From Bacteroidota bacterium (GTDB lineage: Bacteria; Bacteroidota; Ignavibacteria; Ignavibacteriales; Melioribacteraceae): 64,000 nucleotides of DNA. The stretch covers positions 1 through 64,000 of the forward strand of contig JAKAEE010000006.1 in assembly GCA_021820065.1 (NCBI GenBank), read 5' to 3'. A program made the position numbers and the translations under genes. The notes below the pieces were generated by a model that saw only the letters and a program-made list of their open reading frames with translations, was not told where the DNA came from and did no database searches. Positions 48,031-57,718 of the stretch are shown piece by piece (the stretch's first letter is position 1; every line of letters starts with the position of its first letter).

Positions 48031-48863
48031 AGTCTATTGTTTTACCGATGACGCTAGAAAATGTTTTTCAATCAATACAAAATTATTTCTGGAATCTTCA
48101 GCCGTATGAAACGCTGAGTTACTCTCTGATCGTAGACGGTGCAGTTCTTTTCATAATTTTGGAACGAATCTTTCCTTACAACAAAGGACAGAGAATTCTG
48201 CGCGAAGGATTCTTCAACGATCTCGCTCTTTATACAATAGCTCAAAGCTACATTCTCGGAATAATAATTTTCACCTTCGTAATCGGTGCAATTGATAATT
48301 CTACCGGGCTCTCACGGTTAAAAACCTTTTCGAACGTTCCGATCTGGATTCAACTTGTCTTCTTCACCGTCACACATGATTTTTATATTTATTGGATGCA
48401 CCGATGGCAGCACAACAACAAATTTTTGTGGCGTCTGCACGAAGCTCACCATTCACCAAGAAAAGTTGACTGGCTCTCCGGCTCACGTTCACACGCATTT
48501 GAAATATTGATCAACCAGACAGTAGAGTTTTTACCAATCGTTCTCTTGGGTTCACCGCCGGAAGTTATTGCATACAAAGGTGTAATTAGCGCTGTGTGGG
48601 GAATGTATATTCATTCCAACCTAAACATTCGCAGCGGGGTCATTCAAAAATTTATTAATGGACCGGAGATGCACCGCTGGCATCATACAACCGGCAAAGG
48701 ACGCAACAGAAATTTCGCGACAAAACTTGCGATTTGGGATTGGGTTTTCTCCACCGGCTTTTTGCCTGGCGGCAACGCAGAAGAATATGGATTAAAAACT
48801 CTCTTCCCCGGAAATTATTTCAAACAATTTGTTTTTGCTTTCAGATCGTTTAAGAAGCAGTAA
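48027..48863 (+). CDS. Sterol desaturase / fatty acid hydroxylase superfamily protein
   Basis: HDFYIYWMHRWQHNNKFLWRLHEAHHSPRKVDWLSGSRSH; MHRWHHTTGKGRNRNFA; His-box motifs. Confidence 0.92.
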   Translation: MKSIVLPMTLENVFQSIQNYFWNLQPYETLSYSLIVDGAVLFIILERIFPYNKGQRILREGFFNDLALYTIAQSYILGIIIFTFVIGAIDNSTGLSRLKTFSNVPIWIQLVFFTVTHDFYIYWMHRWQHNNKFLWRLHEAHHSPRKVDWLSGSRSHAFEILINQTVEFLPIVLLGSPPEVIAYKGVISAVWGMYIHSNLNIRSGVIQKFINGPEMHRWHHTTGKGRNRNFATKLAIWDWVFSTGFLPGGNAEEYGLKTLFPGNYFKQFVFAFRSFKKQ

Positions 48864-48886
48864 GGGCTCAATATGTTGAGCCCTTA
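48861..48886. terminator. Perfect 11-bp stem between convergent genes
   Basis: TAAGGGCTCAA-TATG-TTGAGCCCTTA; no strong U tract. Confidence 0.55.
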
Positions 48887-48898
48887 CAAAAGATACTT

Positions 48899-50527
48899 TT
48901 ACAAGCCTGGTATGACTTTATCTTTGGGATACTTCACAGAGTAAATCAACTTTTTCAAAACAGATTTTCCTCCGTCAACGTCAACCAACCACTTCAGTTT
49001 GCCGCTATCCGAATCGTAAACGGCGCCGGATGATTCGATAAGTTTTACGGTAATGTCTTCATTCTTGGAAATTGGTATTTGATCTTCAACCAAAACTTTT
49101 GCGGCAGTCTTTTTGTTGTTCTTTATTTTGATTTCAAACGCAAACGTGCGCTCTACGTTGCTGCTTAAAAATTTATCTTCGGAAAAATCTTTCAAGACTT
49201 CGCGCGAAACGGAAATATTCTGATCTCTTCCCAAAGAAAGGACCAAAGTGTCTTTCGTTGTGCCCGGATTAATATTCGACTGACCGACAAAAGAATTTTC
49301 GAAGTAGATATTGGCTTTACCTTGCAGCAGATTGTAATTACTCCAATCGGTTAAATAGCCGATTAGAAATGCATTGTTATCGAGCTTAGGCGCCGCATAA
49401 TATTCATACCTTGCCGGCACGGTAAAATCTTGCAGCGCAACCGAATGCAGTTTGTTATCCGATGCGATTGAATATTTAATTTGCGGAGTGAACTCAACTG
49501 AAAGCTGTCTGTCGTTTATTTCGAAATAATCCGCCATTGTTTCAGAAGCACCGCCAGCCTGGGCAGCCATCACCTGCATATTAGCCGCATCAAGAGATTT
49601 GTTTGCTGCACCTTTCATTTCACGGTACAGAGCTGGTCGTGCAAAATCTATAAACCAAGGATAAAGTTCCGGCTTGTTATTATTTGCAACCGGATTTCTT
49701 GTAGAAAGAATTATTTCAACATCATTCCAATCGAATCCGCTGTTCTGCCAAACGTTTGCTTTGTAATTCAACTGAGCCGGCGAGTTTAACTTATCCACAC
49801 GGATATCGTAAGCCGGGACCCAACCGGCATCGCGCATCAAATATGAAAAATCGATTTCATAAGTCGCCGCCGACTTGGCTGAGATAGACACAATTATTTC
49901 GTTGGTCGGTTTATTTATCTGATTGTTAAGTTCATTCAACTGATTTTGAATCCGGTCAATATTTTTTTGAATCTTTTTAGCAGCAAAAGAAAGGTCGTAT
50001 ATTTTGCTTTTTATTTCGGTAAGGCGTTTTCTGAAAAATTCCGCCATCTTTTGCAATTCGGAAATCGATACGCCGATTTTTTCGTTGCCGATGCTTTTGT
50101 TCGCCATCAACAATCCAACTTCTTCATTCAGCACACTACTTTCATTTTGATTCATCGCAAGAGATTTGTTTAACGCCTCTAAAGAATCCTCAAGCAGTTT
50201 TATCTGGGGAGTTTTTTCCTGAGATCTAAGAAAGTTGAATTGTTGTCCTACCGACATAATAACGGCATCGCCCTTTGCTGAAACGCTAATGCTGTTTTGT
50301 TCAATACTGGCGGACAAGCCGGTAAAGACAACTTCATTTAATCCTTTGTTAAGTTTTACTTTTGCAGAATAACTTAACTCGGCGCCGTGCAAAAAAACTT
50401 TAACGCTGTTAAGACCGGGTTTGATCACTGTTTCATCGCCCGCAAAATTAAGAGACGAAACGAATACCAACATCAGAGATAACAAAAATATTTTTTTCAT
50501 TTTAACTCCCCGCGCTTGTTTGTTCAA
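48899..50527 (-). CDS. DUF4139 / mucoidy inhibitor MuiA family protein
   Basis: VFLHGAELSYSAKVKLNKGLNEVVFTGLSASIEQNSISV; SYLMRDAGWVPAYDIRV; NVWQNSGFDWNDVEIILSTRNP. Confidence 0.9.
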   Translation of the reverse strand: MNKQARGVKMKKIFLLSLMLVFVSSLNFAGDETVIKPGLNSVKVFLHGAELSYSAKVKLNKGLNEVVFTGLSASIEQNSISVSAKGDAVIMSVGQQFNFLRSQEKTPQIKLLEDSLEALNKSLAMNQNESSVLNEEVGLLMANKSIGNEKIGVSISELQKMAEFFRKRLTEIKSKIYDLSFAAKKIQKNIDRIQNQLNELNNQINKPTNEIIVSISAKSAATYEIDFSYLMRDAGWVPAYDIRVDKLNSPAQLNYKANVWQNSGFDWNDVEIILSTRNPVANNNKPELYPWFIDFARPALYREMKGAANKSLDAANMQVMAAQAGGASETMADYFEINDRQLSVEFTPQIKYSIASDNKLHSVALQDFTVPARYEYYAAPKLDNNAFLIGYLTDWSNYNLLQGKANIYFENSFVGQSNINPGTTKDTLVLSLGRDQNISVSREVLKDFSEDKFLSSNVERTFAFEIKIKNNKKTAAKVLVEDQIPISKNEDITVKLIESSGAVYDSDSGKLKWLVDVDGGKSVLKKLIYSVKYPKDKVIPGL

Positions 50528-50710
50528 AGATAGCTAAACTTTTCTTTATACATAAGCCGCCTTTGTCAAGTTCCGTTTACCTATTGTCCAGTGATTCGAT
50601 ACAAACAGATTGGGTCGGCTTTCAAAAGAGAACCGGTTTCTTTATTTTTTCAGAGTATTTATGAAAGGAATTCCAACCCTGAACTATTCTGATCTTGATA
50701 GAACTGACTT

Positions 50711-52210
50711 ATGAAAAAATTATTGACCGAATTGATAAAGAAAAATTTCAATGCGCTGCTGGAAAGTTGGGTAATAAAACTATCACCCATTCTTAAGGAC
50801 AAACTTTTAGACTCGCAAATACAAACGTTCGCGGAAAACAGCATCACCACTTTCATCGATGTAACGGAAAACAACGACTACCTGCAAGCCGATCAATACC
50901 TTATAGATATCTACACGCTCTTCTCTAAAGCCAATTTAAATCTACTCGAAGTCAGCCAGATTTTCAGTCAAGGCCGATTTGCTCTTATTGAATTAATTGA
51001 ACGTGAACGTGTTGACAGCGCAGATTCAATTATTCTGCTTGGTTTCGCGGATGATTTGATCGAGCAGTTATTCGCGCGGTACGGAATGCTTCATCAAGAA
51101 ACTAAAATGAAGGCGTTGATACGCGACCGTGACCGTCTTTCGTCGAAGCTGGAAATCAATCTGCAATATTTGAAAAACATTCTCCACACTTCGGATTCGG
51201 CGATCATGATGGTTGATAACGATGAAAAGTTCATTGCATGGAACAAAGGCGCGGAACAAATTTTCGGTTACACTGAAAATGAAGTGCTCGGAAAATCTTC
51301 ATCGCTGTTGCTGCCTAAAGGTGATCAATACGCAAATCAGTTATCCAAGATACAAAGTGAATCGCGGGCGGACGGACGTTCGATGATTCTTGATACGGAA
51401 CGAAAAAGAAAAGACGGCGAAATTATCAGCGTTCGTTTAACCGTAACAAGTCTTCAAGACAAGCTCGGCAAGTATGCTGGCAGATCGATAATCATAAACG
51501 ATTATTCGGAATACAAACGCCTTCAGGCTCAGATCGATCAATCGGAAAAATTAGCCGTCATCGGACAAATTGCCGCCGGTGTTGCGCATGAAATCGGAAA
51601 TCCATTGACTTCAATTTCCTCTCTGGTTCAAATACTTCAGAGAAGAAGCCAAGATCAGTTTATGAATGAGCAGCTCGCCAACATTAAAGAGAACATAGAC
51701 CGGATTTCAAAAATTGTGCGCGAGCTTGTTGATTTTTCCCGGCCGCCAAGTTATGAAACCGAATCTCAGGACATCAGCGACATAATTAAAACAGCGCTTG
51801 GAATTGTAAAGTACGATAAGCGTGTGCGTCACGTAAATTTTGAAACAGATTTTAAAACCGGTCTGCCGCATGTAAATGTTGCCGCCGATCAGCTTCTCCA
51901 AGTCTTTGTAAATATTCTTATCAACGCACTTGATGCAATTGAAGGCAACGGAACGATTGCAATGAAGTCGGACTTTGACAATAGAAACGTTTCGGTTTCA
52001 ATCTCAGATAACGGCTGCGGTATGGATGAGGCGACAGTCGAGAAAATTTTCGATCCGTTCTTTACAACAAAAGAAGTTGGCAGAGGTACGGGACTTGGAT
52101 TATCGGTCAGTTACGGAATCGTTCATCGATTCCACGGTGAAATTAGAGTTAAGAGTAAAATCAATGAAGGAAGCACTTTCACAATAATTCTTCCTATTGC
52201 GCTAAATTAG
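50711..52210 (+). CDS. PAS-containing sensor histidine kinase (NtrB-like, RsbR-type N-terminal region)
   Basis: PAS; H-box [24 protein letters not shown] boxes [29 protein letters not shown]. Confidence 0.92.
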   Translation: MKKLLTELIKKNFNALLESWVIKLSPILKDKLLDSQIQTFAENSITTFIDVTENNDYLQADQYLIDIYTLFSKANLNLLEVSQIFSQGRFALIELIERERVDSADSIILLGFADDLIEQLFARYGMLHQETKMKALIRDRDRLSSKLEINLQYLKNILHTSDSAIMMVDNDEKFIAWNKGAEQIFGYTENEVLGKSSSLLLPKGDQYANQLSKIQSESRADGRSMILDTERKRKDGEIISVRLTVTSLQDKLGKYAGRSIIINDYSEYKRLQAQIDQSEKLAVIGQIAAGVAHEIGNPLTSISSLVQILQRRSQDQFMNEQLANIKENIDRISKIVRELVDFSRPPSYETESQDISDIIKTALGIVKYDKRVRHVNFETDFKTGLPHVNVAADQLLQVFVNILINALDAIEGNGTIAMKSDFDNRNVSVSISDNGCGMDEATVEKIFDPFFTTKEVGRGTGLGLSVSYGIVHRFHGEIRVKSKINEGSTFTIILPIALN

Positions 52211-52221
52211 ACGGAGAAAAA

Positions 52222-53592
52222 ATGTCTGCAAAAATTTTGATTGTCGATGATGAAAAACCAATCCGAGATTCACTTAAGATGGTATTGGATGAAGAAGGAT
52301 TTTCTACCGAAGTTGCCGCCGACGGAGAGGAAGCGCTTCAAAAAATTCAAGAAATTAATTTTGATATTGTTGTTACAGATATAAAAATGCCGAAGCTGGA
52401 CGGCATGCAGCTTCTGGAATCTGCATCCAAGATTTCGCCTGAAACATTTTTTATTATCATGACGGCATACGCTTCAGTTAAAACTGCTATCGATGCACTC
52501 CGGCAGGGCGCGTTCGATTATCTCATAAAACCGGTAGAGTTTGACGACTTGATTATTCGTATAAAGAGACTGATCCATTACAAACAGATGGCGCTCGAAA
52601 ATAAAACGTTACGGCAAAGAATTTCTTCCGATACGGGGTTCACAAATCTTATCGGAAAGAGTGAGCCGATGAAAAAAGTTTTTCAGGTAATTCAGCAAGT
52701 GGCGCCGACAAACAGCAACGTTTTAATTTACGGAAAAAGCGGAACGGGAAAAGAGCTCGTCGCAAAAGCGATTCATTTTAACAGCCGCAGAAAGGACAAT
52801 ATTTTTCTCCCAATAAATTGCGGCGCAATTTCCGAGAACTTAATCGAAAGCGAATTGTTCGGACATAAAAAAGGATCGTTCACGGGTGCTACTGAAGATA
52901 AGCAGGGACTTTTCAAAGTAGCCGACGGCGGAACACTGTTCTTGGATGAGATCGGCGAGCTGCCGTTAAATTTACAAGTAAAACTTTTGCGTGCAATTGA
53001 AGACAAAGAATTTATTCCGGTCGGCGGAGTAAAACCCGTGAGCACCAACGTAAGAATAATTGCCGCTACTAATCAAAATTTGTTTGAGAAGACAAAATCC
53101 GGAGAATTCAGAGAAGACCTTTTCTACAGATTGAACGTTGTGGAACTAAAGCTTCCCTCGCTGAACGAACGCAAGGAAGATATTCCTTTGCTTATCTCAC
53201 ACTTTTTAGAAATGTACTGCGGCGAAATGGGTAAAAAAATTCTCGGCGTTACAAACGAAACAATGAAGGTATTGATTTCTCACGACTGGCGCGGTGGTGT
53301 GAGAGAATTGGAAAACGTTATCGAACGCGCGGTTATTTTTGCCGCCGGCGATTATCTTGTCGTCAACGACCTTGCCGAATATGTCCGCGGCAGCGACCTA
53401 CCCGGCAGTTATCCCGATTCATTGAAAGACGCATTAAGAAATTTTGAGCATGAGCATATACTAAAGACAATAAAAAAATACGAGTACAACAAAGAAGAAG
53501 TCGCAAAGGCGTTAGAGATCGGACTATCGTCGCTTTACAGAAAAATGGATGAGCTTGGTATCCCAACTAAATTTCCAAAAGACGAGTCATAA
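52222..53592 (+). CDS. Sigma-54-dependent NtrC-family response regulator
   Basis: Receiver; AAA+ GKSGTGKELVAKAIH, ELFGHKKGSFTGATE (GAFTGA-like); Fis-type HTH. Confidence 0.95.
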   Translation: MSAKILIVDDEKPIRDSLKMVLDEEGFSTEVAADGEEALQKIQEINFDIVVTDIKMPKLDGMQLLESASKISPETFFIIMTAYASVKTAIDALRQGAFDYLIKPVEFDDLIIRIKRLIHYKQMALENKTLRQRISSDTGFTNLIGKSEPMKKVFQVIQQVAPTNSNVLIYGKSGTGKELVAKAIHFNSRRKDNIFLPINCGAISENLIESELFGHKKGSFTGATEDKQGLFKVADGGTLFLDEIGELPLNLQVKLLRAIEDKEFIPVGGVKPVSTNVRIIAATNQNLFEKTKSGEFREDLFYRLNVVELKLPSLNERKEDIPLLISHFLEMYCGEMGKKILGVTNETMKVLISHDWRGGVRELENVIERAVIFAAGDYLVVNDLAEYVRGSDLPGSYPDSLKDALRNFEHEHILKTIKKYEYNKEEVAKALEIGLSSLYRKMDELGIPTKFPKDES

Positions 53593-53677
53593 CTTTCCTG
53601 CTAAGAATCAAACGGACGGTGAAGTATTTGCTTTAATTTCTTATATTTAATTAGTTACTCATAGACCGAAGAACGCA

Positions 53678-55168
53678 ATGAAAAAAAGCAGTGTAGATTA
53701 TTCCGGCTTAAATAATTTTTCTGAAGGTATGACGGATGTTTTTTTCATTGCCGAAAATTTTGACGGACAAAATAATTTTTTCATTTCGGACTCCATTGAA
53801 AAAATTACCGGTTACTCCCCTTCTGAAATAGACGCTCTGCCTGAACATCTTTACTCGCTTGCATTTGATAACGACTTGCCAATCATCAAAAAAGCATTGA
53901 TGGAACTTGAAAACAGTTCTACCCAGAACGAATCGGAAATTGTGTATCGTATTATTGCCAAGGACGGCAAGATTGTCTGGCTTAATGAAGCTGTTTTGGT
54001 GAAGAGAGAATTAGCATCGGGAAAAATTATTGAACAAAAAAGTACCGTGTTGAACATCACGAGACTTAAAAATAAAGAAGCCGAACTTCAGAAATCCCTT
54101 GAATTATTGAAAGAACAAAACGTTTCAAAAGATAAATTCATTTCGATAATATCTCACGACCTCCGCGCTCCATTTACAACCTTGTTGGGCTTTTCGGAAA
54201 TACTTTTGAATGAAGCAGAGGTTTCAGAAGAAGAAAAGAATGAATATCTACATTACATTTACGATGCATCAAAGTCTCAACTGAATCTTATCAATTGCCT
54301 TTTGGATTGGTCGCGTCTGCAAACAGGCAGAATCAAAGTTGAACCGGCACGTCTCAATGTAAAGCAGGCAATTTCAAATGCAATAACACCGCTCACAGGC
54401 GATGCGATGCGGAAAAATATTGATATCAAATTAGATATTCCTTCGGATCTGCACATCAATGCAGATGAAAGATTGTTCGGTCAAGCGATTATCAATTTTA
54501 CCACCAATGCAATTAAATTTACGCCGGAAGGAAAAGACGTTCACATATCTTCCAGCAGATTTAAGGAAGGAATGATCGAAGTCGTCGTACGCGACGAAGG
54601 TCTCGGCATTTCGGAAGAGAACCAATCAAAACTTTTCCGAATCGATCAAAAATTTTCACTGGTCGGAACGAGCGGAGAAAAAGGTAGCGGTCTAGGACTC
54701 ACATTGGTCAAAGAGATCGTAGATAAACACGGCGGACAGGTTTGGTTTTATTCGCAGATCGGTGAAGGGAGTGAATTCCATTTCACAGTTCCCGAGGCAA
54801 AGAATCTAATTCTTCTCGTCGAGGATGATGAAGACATACGCAGCTCGTATAAAAAAATAATTGAAACCGCACTTCCGAACTTTGATCTGAAATTTGCCGC
54901 CAACGGTTACGAAGCAATTAACATGTACCGCGATCTTCTGCCGACAATTATAATAACAGATCACGACATGCCGCTGATGAACGGTATTCAGTTGGTTGAA
55001 GCGATACACAAAAAAGAATCGAATCGTTCAATTCCGATTGTTGTAATTTCCACAAAGCTCAACGAAGAAATAACTAAAAAGTATTTGAAACTTGGTATAG
55101 ATAAAATTGTGTTGAAACCAGTTGATCAGGAACAACTTGCACGTGTAGTGCGTGAGTGTTTATACTGA
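53678..55168 (+). CDS. PAS hybrid histidine kinase with C-terminal receiver
   Basis: IISHDLRAPFTTLLGFSEILL; GSGLGLTLVKEIV; C-terminal receiver ILLVEDDEDIRSS...IITDHDMPLMNGIQL. Confidence 0.93.
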   Translation: MKKSSVDYSGLNNFSEGMTDVFFIAENFDGQNNFFISDSIEKITGYSPSEIDALPEHLYSLAFDNDLPIIKKALMELENSSTQNESEIVYRIIAKDGKIVWLNEAVLVKRELASGKIIEQKSTVLNITRLKNKEAELQKSLELLKEQNVSKDKFISIISHDLRAPFTTLLGFSEILLNEAEVSEEEKNEYLHYIYDASKSQLNLINCLLDWSRLQTGRIKVEPARLNVKQAISNAITPLTGDAMRKNIDIKLDIPSDLHINADERLFGQAIINFTTNAIKFTPEGKDVHISSSRFKEGMIEVVVRDEGLGISEENQSKLFRIDQKFSLVGTSGEKGSGLGLTLVKEIVDKHGGQVWFYSQIGEGSEFHFTVPEAKNLILLVEDDEDIRSSYKKIIETALPNFDLKFAANGYEAINMYRDLLPTIIITDHDMPLMNGIQLVEAIHKKESNRSIPIVVISTKLNEEITKKYLKLGIDKIVLKPVDQEQLARVVRECLY

Positions 55169-55189
55169 GCATTAAAAATAAAAGTTTTA

Positions 55190-55726
55190 ATGGGGAAACA
55201 AAAAATGAGTTCGGAAGGCAATTTAATTATTAAGAAATGGTTTGCATTATATACCAAACCGCAACAAGAATTTAAAGCCGCATTTCAGTTGGAAGGCAAA
55301 GAGATTGAATACTATCTTCCGACAATTACTCGCTTCAAACAATGGAGCGATAGAAAGAAAAAAATTGAAGAGCCGCTTTTAAGAGGATATGTTTTTATTC
55401 ATGCTATAGAAAAGGAAAGATTAATTTCGCTTCAACAATCTTCAATTGTTAAGACTATAGGTTTTAACGGCAAACCGTCGTGTATTCCGGATTGGGAAAT
55501 CGACAACTTGAAAAAGCTGCTCGAAAAATCTTCCGACGTTTTTGTAAGCCATCAAATTGAACTTGGAACAAAGGTCAAAATTATTGACGGACCATTTAAG
55601 GATGTCGTTGGTACTGTGTGCAAACGTCAGGAAGAAAAATGGTTTTGTGTCTCAATAGAATTACTCCGCCAAACGGTGATGGTTCGGTTGACTGAAGAAA
55701 ACATCGTACAAATTTTAGAAAACTAG
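55190..55726 (+). CDS. UpxY/NusG-like transcription antiterminator
   Basis: KKWFALYTKPQQEFKAAFQLEGKEIEYYLPTITRFKQWSDRKKKIEEPLLRGYVFIH; KOW-like GTKVKIIDGPFKDVVGTV. Confidence 0.9.
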   Translation: MGKQKMSSEGNLIIKKWFALYTKPQQEFKAAFQLEGKEIEYYLPTITRFKQWSDRKKKIEEPLLRGYVFIHAIEKERLISLQQSSIVKTIGFNGKPSCIPDWEIDNLKKLLEKSSDVFVSHQIELGTKVKIIDGPFKDVVGTVCKRQEEKWFCVSIELLRQTVMVRLTEENIVQILEN

Positions 55727-55789
55727 TCTTTTCCCCTCATATTTATTTTTATTAAATTGAAACGGAATTAAGTATCCCACAATTAATAT

Positions 55790-56764
55790 ATGCTCAAACA
55801 AAAAGAATTGATTGATTTTTCAATCGGTGATGAAATAACACTTTTCCTTATCGTCAGTAAGTTCGAAATAAAAACTTCCAAGACCGGTTCAAGTTATTTG
55901 AATCTTGAACTTAGAGACAAATCCGCTGCTCTACCGGCAAAAGTTTGGGACCGCATTGAAAATATTAAGGATACCGTTAGAGAAGGAACTATTGTAAAAA
56001 TTGCCGGGAAGATAGAAGAGTTTAACGGCGCACCGCAGATTAAGATTAATAAAATCCGCGCAGCAAAAGATAACGACAATGTTCGTACGGATGATTTTCT
56101 GCCAAGGTCCAAACGACCGCTCGATGTTATGACAAACGAGTTGAACCAAGTAATTGACTCGATTACAAATTCTTATCTTAACAAACTTATCAAGTCAATC
56201 TTAACCGGTAAAAATTTGGAAAAATTTTGCCGCACGCCAGCGGGTAAGGCGTGGCATCATGCTTACGTTCACGGATTGCTTGAACACACATTGGAGATTA
56301 TTAAGATTTGTGATTTGATGTGCACGTTCCATCTAGAAATTAATCGTGATCTTTTGGTTAGCGGCGCCCTGCTGCATGATTTCGGAAAAACGGAAGAACT
56401 TACGTATGATTCCGTATTCGATTATTCCGACAAAGGGAAACTTATCGGACACATCATGATAGGCGCGCTTGAAGTTGAAAAAGCCGCATCGTCAATTCCA
56501 AACTTTCCTGAGGAATTAAAGAATCAGCTTGTTCATCTTATTCTTTCTCACCAGGGCAAATTGGAATTTGCATCACCGGTAGAGCCGAAAACGTTGGAAG
56601 CAATTGTTTTATATCAAGCAGATGAACTTAGCGCAAAGACAAATGCATACAGAAGTGCGATAGAAGCAGACAAAAATAAAGGCGGCAGTTGGACAAGATT
56701 TTTACCTCTCGCTAATACCGCATTATATATATCAAACGAAGAATCAAAAAAAACAACTAATTAA
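55790..56764 (+). CDS. 3'-5' exoribonuclease YhaM family (OB-fold + HD)
   Basis: OB-fold N-term; AWHHAYVHGLLEHTLEIIKICDLM, LLVSGALLHDFGKTEEL. Confidence 0.9.
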   Translation: MLKQKELIDFSIGDEITLFLIVSKFEIKTSKTGSSYLNLELRDKSAALPAKVWDRIENIKDTVREGTIVKIAGKIEEFNGAPQIKINKIRAAKDNDNVRTDDFLPRSKRPLDVMTNELNQVIDSITNSYLNKLIKSILTGKNLEKFCRTPAGKAWHHAYVHGLLEHTLEIIKICDLMCTFHLEINRDLLVSGALLHDFGKTEELTYDSVFDYSDKGKLIGHIMIGALEVEKAASSIPNFPEELKNQLVHLILSHQGKLEFASPVEPKTLEAIVLYQADELSAKTNAYRSAIEADKNKGGSWTRFLPLANTALYISNEESKKTTN

Positions 56765-56786
56765 AAATTAACTGAGGAACGGTAAC

Positions 56787-57572
56787 ATGAAAAAACAAAA
56801 CGGCATAGTACTGATTCTATTCCTCGCTTTGTCATTTGCATCAGTAAAAATATTTGCGCAATCGATTGATCAGATGATCAACGAAGTTGAAGATTACTAC
56901 AAACAATTCAATAATGAAAAGGCTCTTGAAGTTCTGAAGAATGCGGAAAAGATAGATCCAAATAATTTTGAAGTTCTCTGGCGTATTTCCCGCACATACG
57001 TAGATATTGCCGACAAAATGCCGAAAAAAACTAGCGCTGAAGAAGATGCTCAACTAGCGACATATCAGAAAGCGCTTGACTACGCGGACAAAGCAGTTAA
57101 AATAAAACCAGATCAATCTGTTGGTTTCTTGAGGCGCGCAATTGCTAATGGAAAGATTGCTCTCTTCAAAGGAGTCTTTTCTGTTGCGGGGGTTGTAAAC
57201 AGTGTAAGGGCTGATGTAGAAAAAGCAATTCAGCTCGGCAACGGCGGAAATTTTATTCAGGGCGTTGCTCATTATGTTCTGGCAAGAACACATGCCAAGA
57301 CAAGTGAGAAATGGAAACCGGCTCGCTCAATTCTCGGATTAGGCTGGGCGGATAATGATATTGCATTGCAAGAATATAAGAAGGCGATAGAAATTTATCC
57401 CGGCTATATGATGTTTTACGTTGACTACGCGCATTCATTGATTCGTGAAGACGATTACAAAACCGCGCGCGAAATGTTAAACAAAGCTTTGACTTGTCAA
57501 TTCCAGCATCAAGACGATGTAAACCGTCTCGCCGAAGCAAAGAAAATGTTGAACGATATAAAAAACGAATAA
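56787..57572 (+). CDS. TPR-repeat protein, secreted/periplasmic
   Basis: Signal peptide; TPR-like helical repeats ALEVLKNAEKIDPNNFEVLWRISRTY, ALDYADKAVKIKPD. Confidence 0.8.
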   Translation: MKKQNGIVLILFLALSFASVKIFAQSIDQMINEVEDYYKQFNNEKALEVLKNAEKIDPNNFEVLWRISRTYVDIADKMPKKTSAEEDAQLATYQKALDYADKAVKIKPDQSVGFLRRAIANGKIALFKGVFSVAGVVNSVRADVEKAIQLGNGGNFIQGVAHYVLARTHAKTSEKWKPARSILGLGWADNDIALQEYKKAIEIYPGYMMFYVDYAHSLIREDDYKTAREMLNKALTCQFQHQDDVNRLAEAKKMLNDIKNE

Positions 57573-57579
57573 CTAATTT

Positions 57580-57705
57580 GTCATTCTGATCCCGATGCCG
57601 CGAGATTTTTCATGGCATCGGGAGAAGAATCTCTAAGTCTTAATGTTTTAGACTCTTCACTTCCTGCCTCGCCTTTCTCGGCAAGGCGGGCGTTCAGAGT
57701 GATAC
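57580..57705. repeat. Composite imperfect palindrome (GTCATTCTGA ... TCAGAGTGATAC) with nested hairpins
   Basis: Nested CCCGATGCC(57591-57599)/GGCATCGGG(57614-57622); AGAATCTCTA vs TAGACTCTTC; CCTGCCTCGCC/GGCAAGGCGGG. Confidence 0.75.
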
Positions 57706-57718
57706 ACTTAATTTCATT

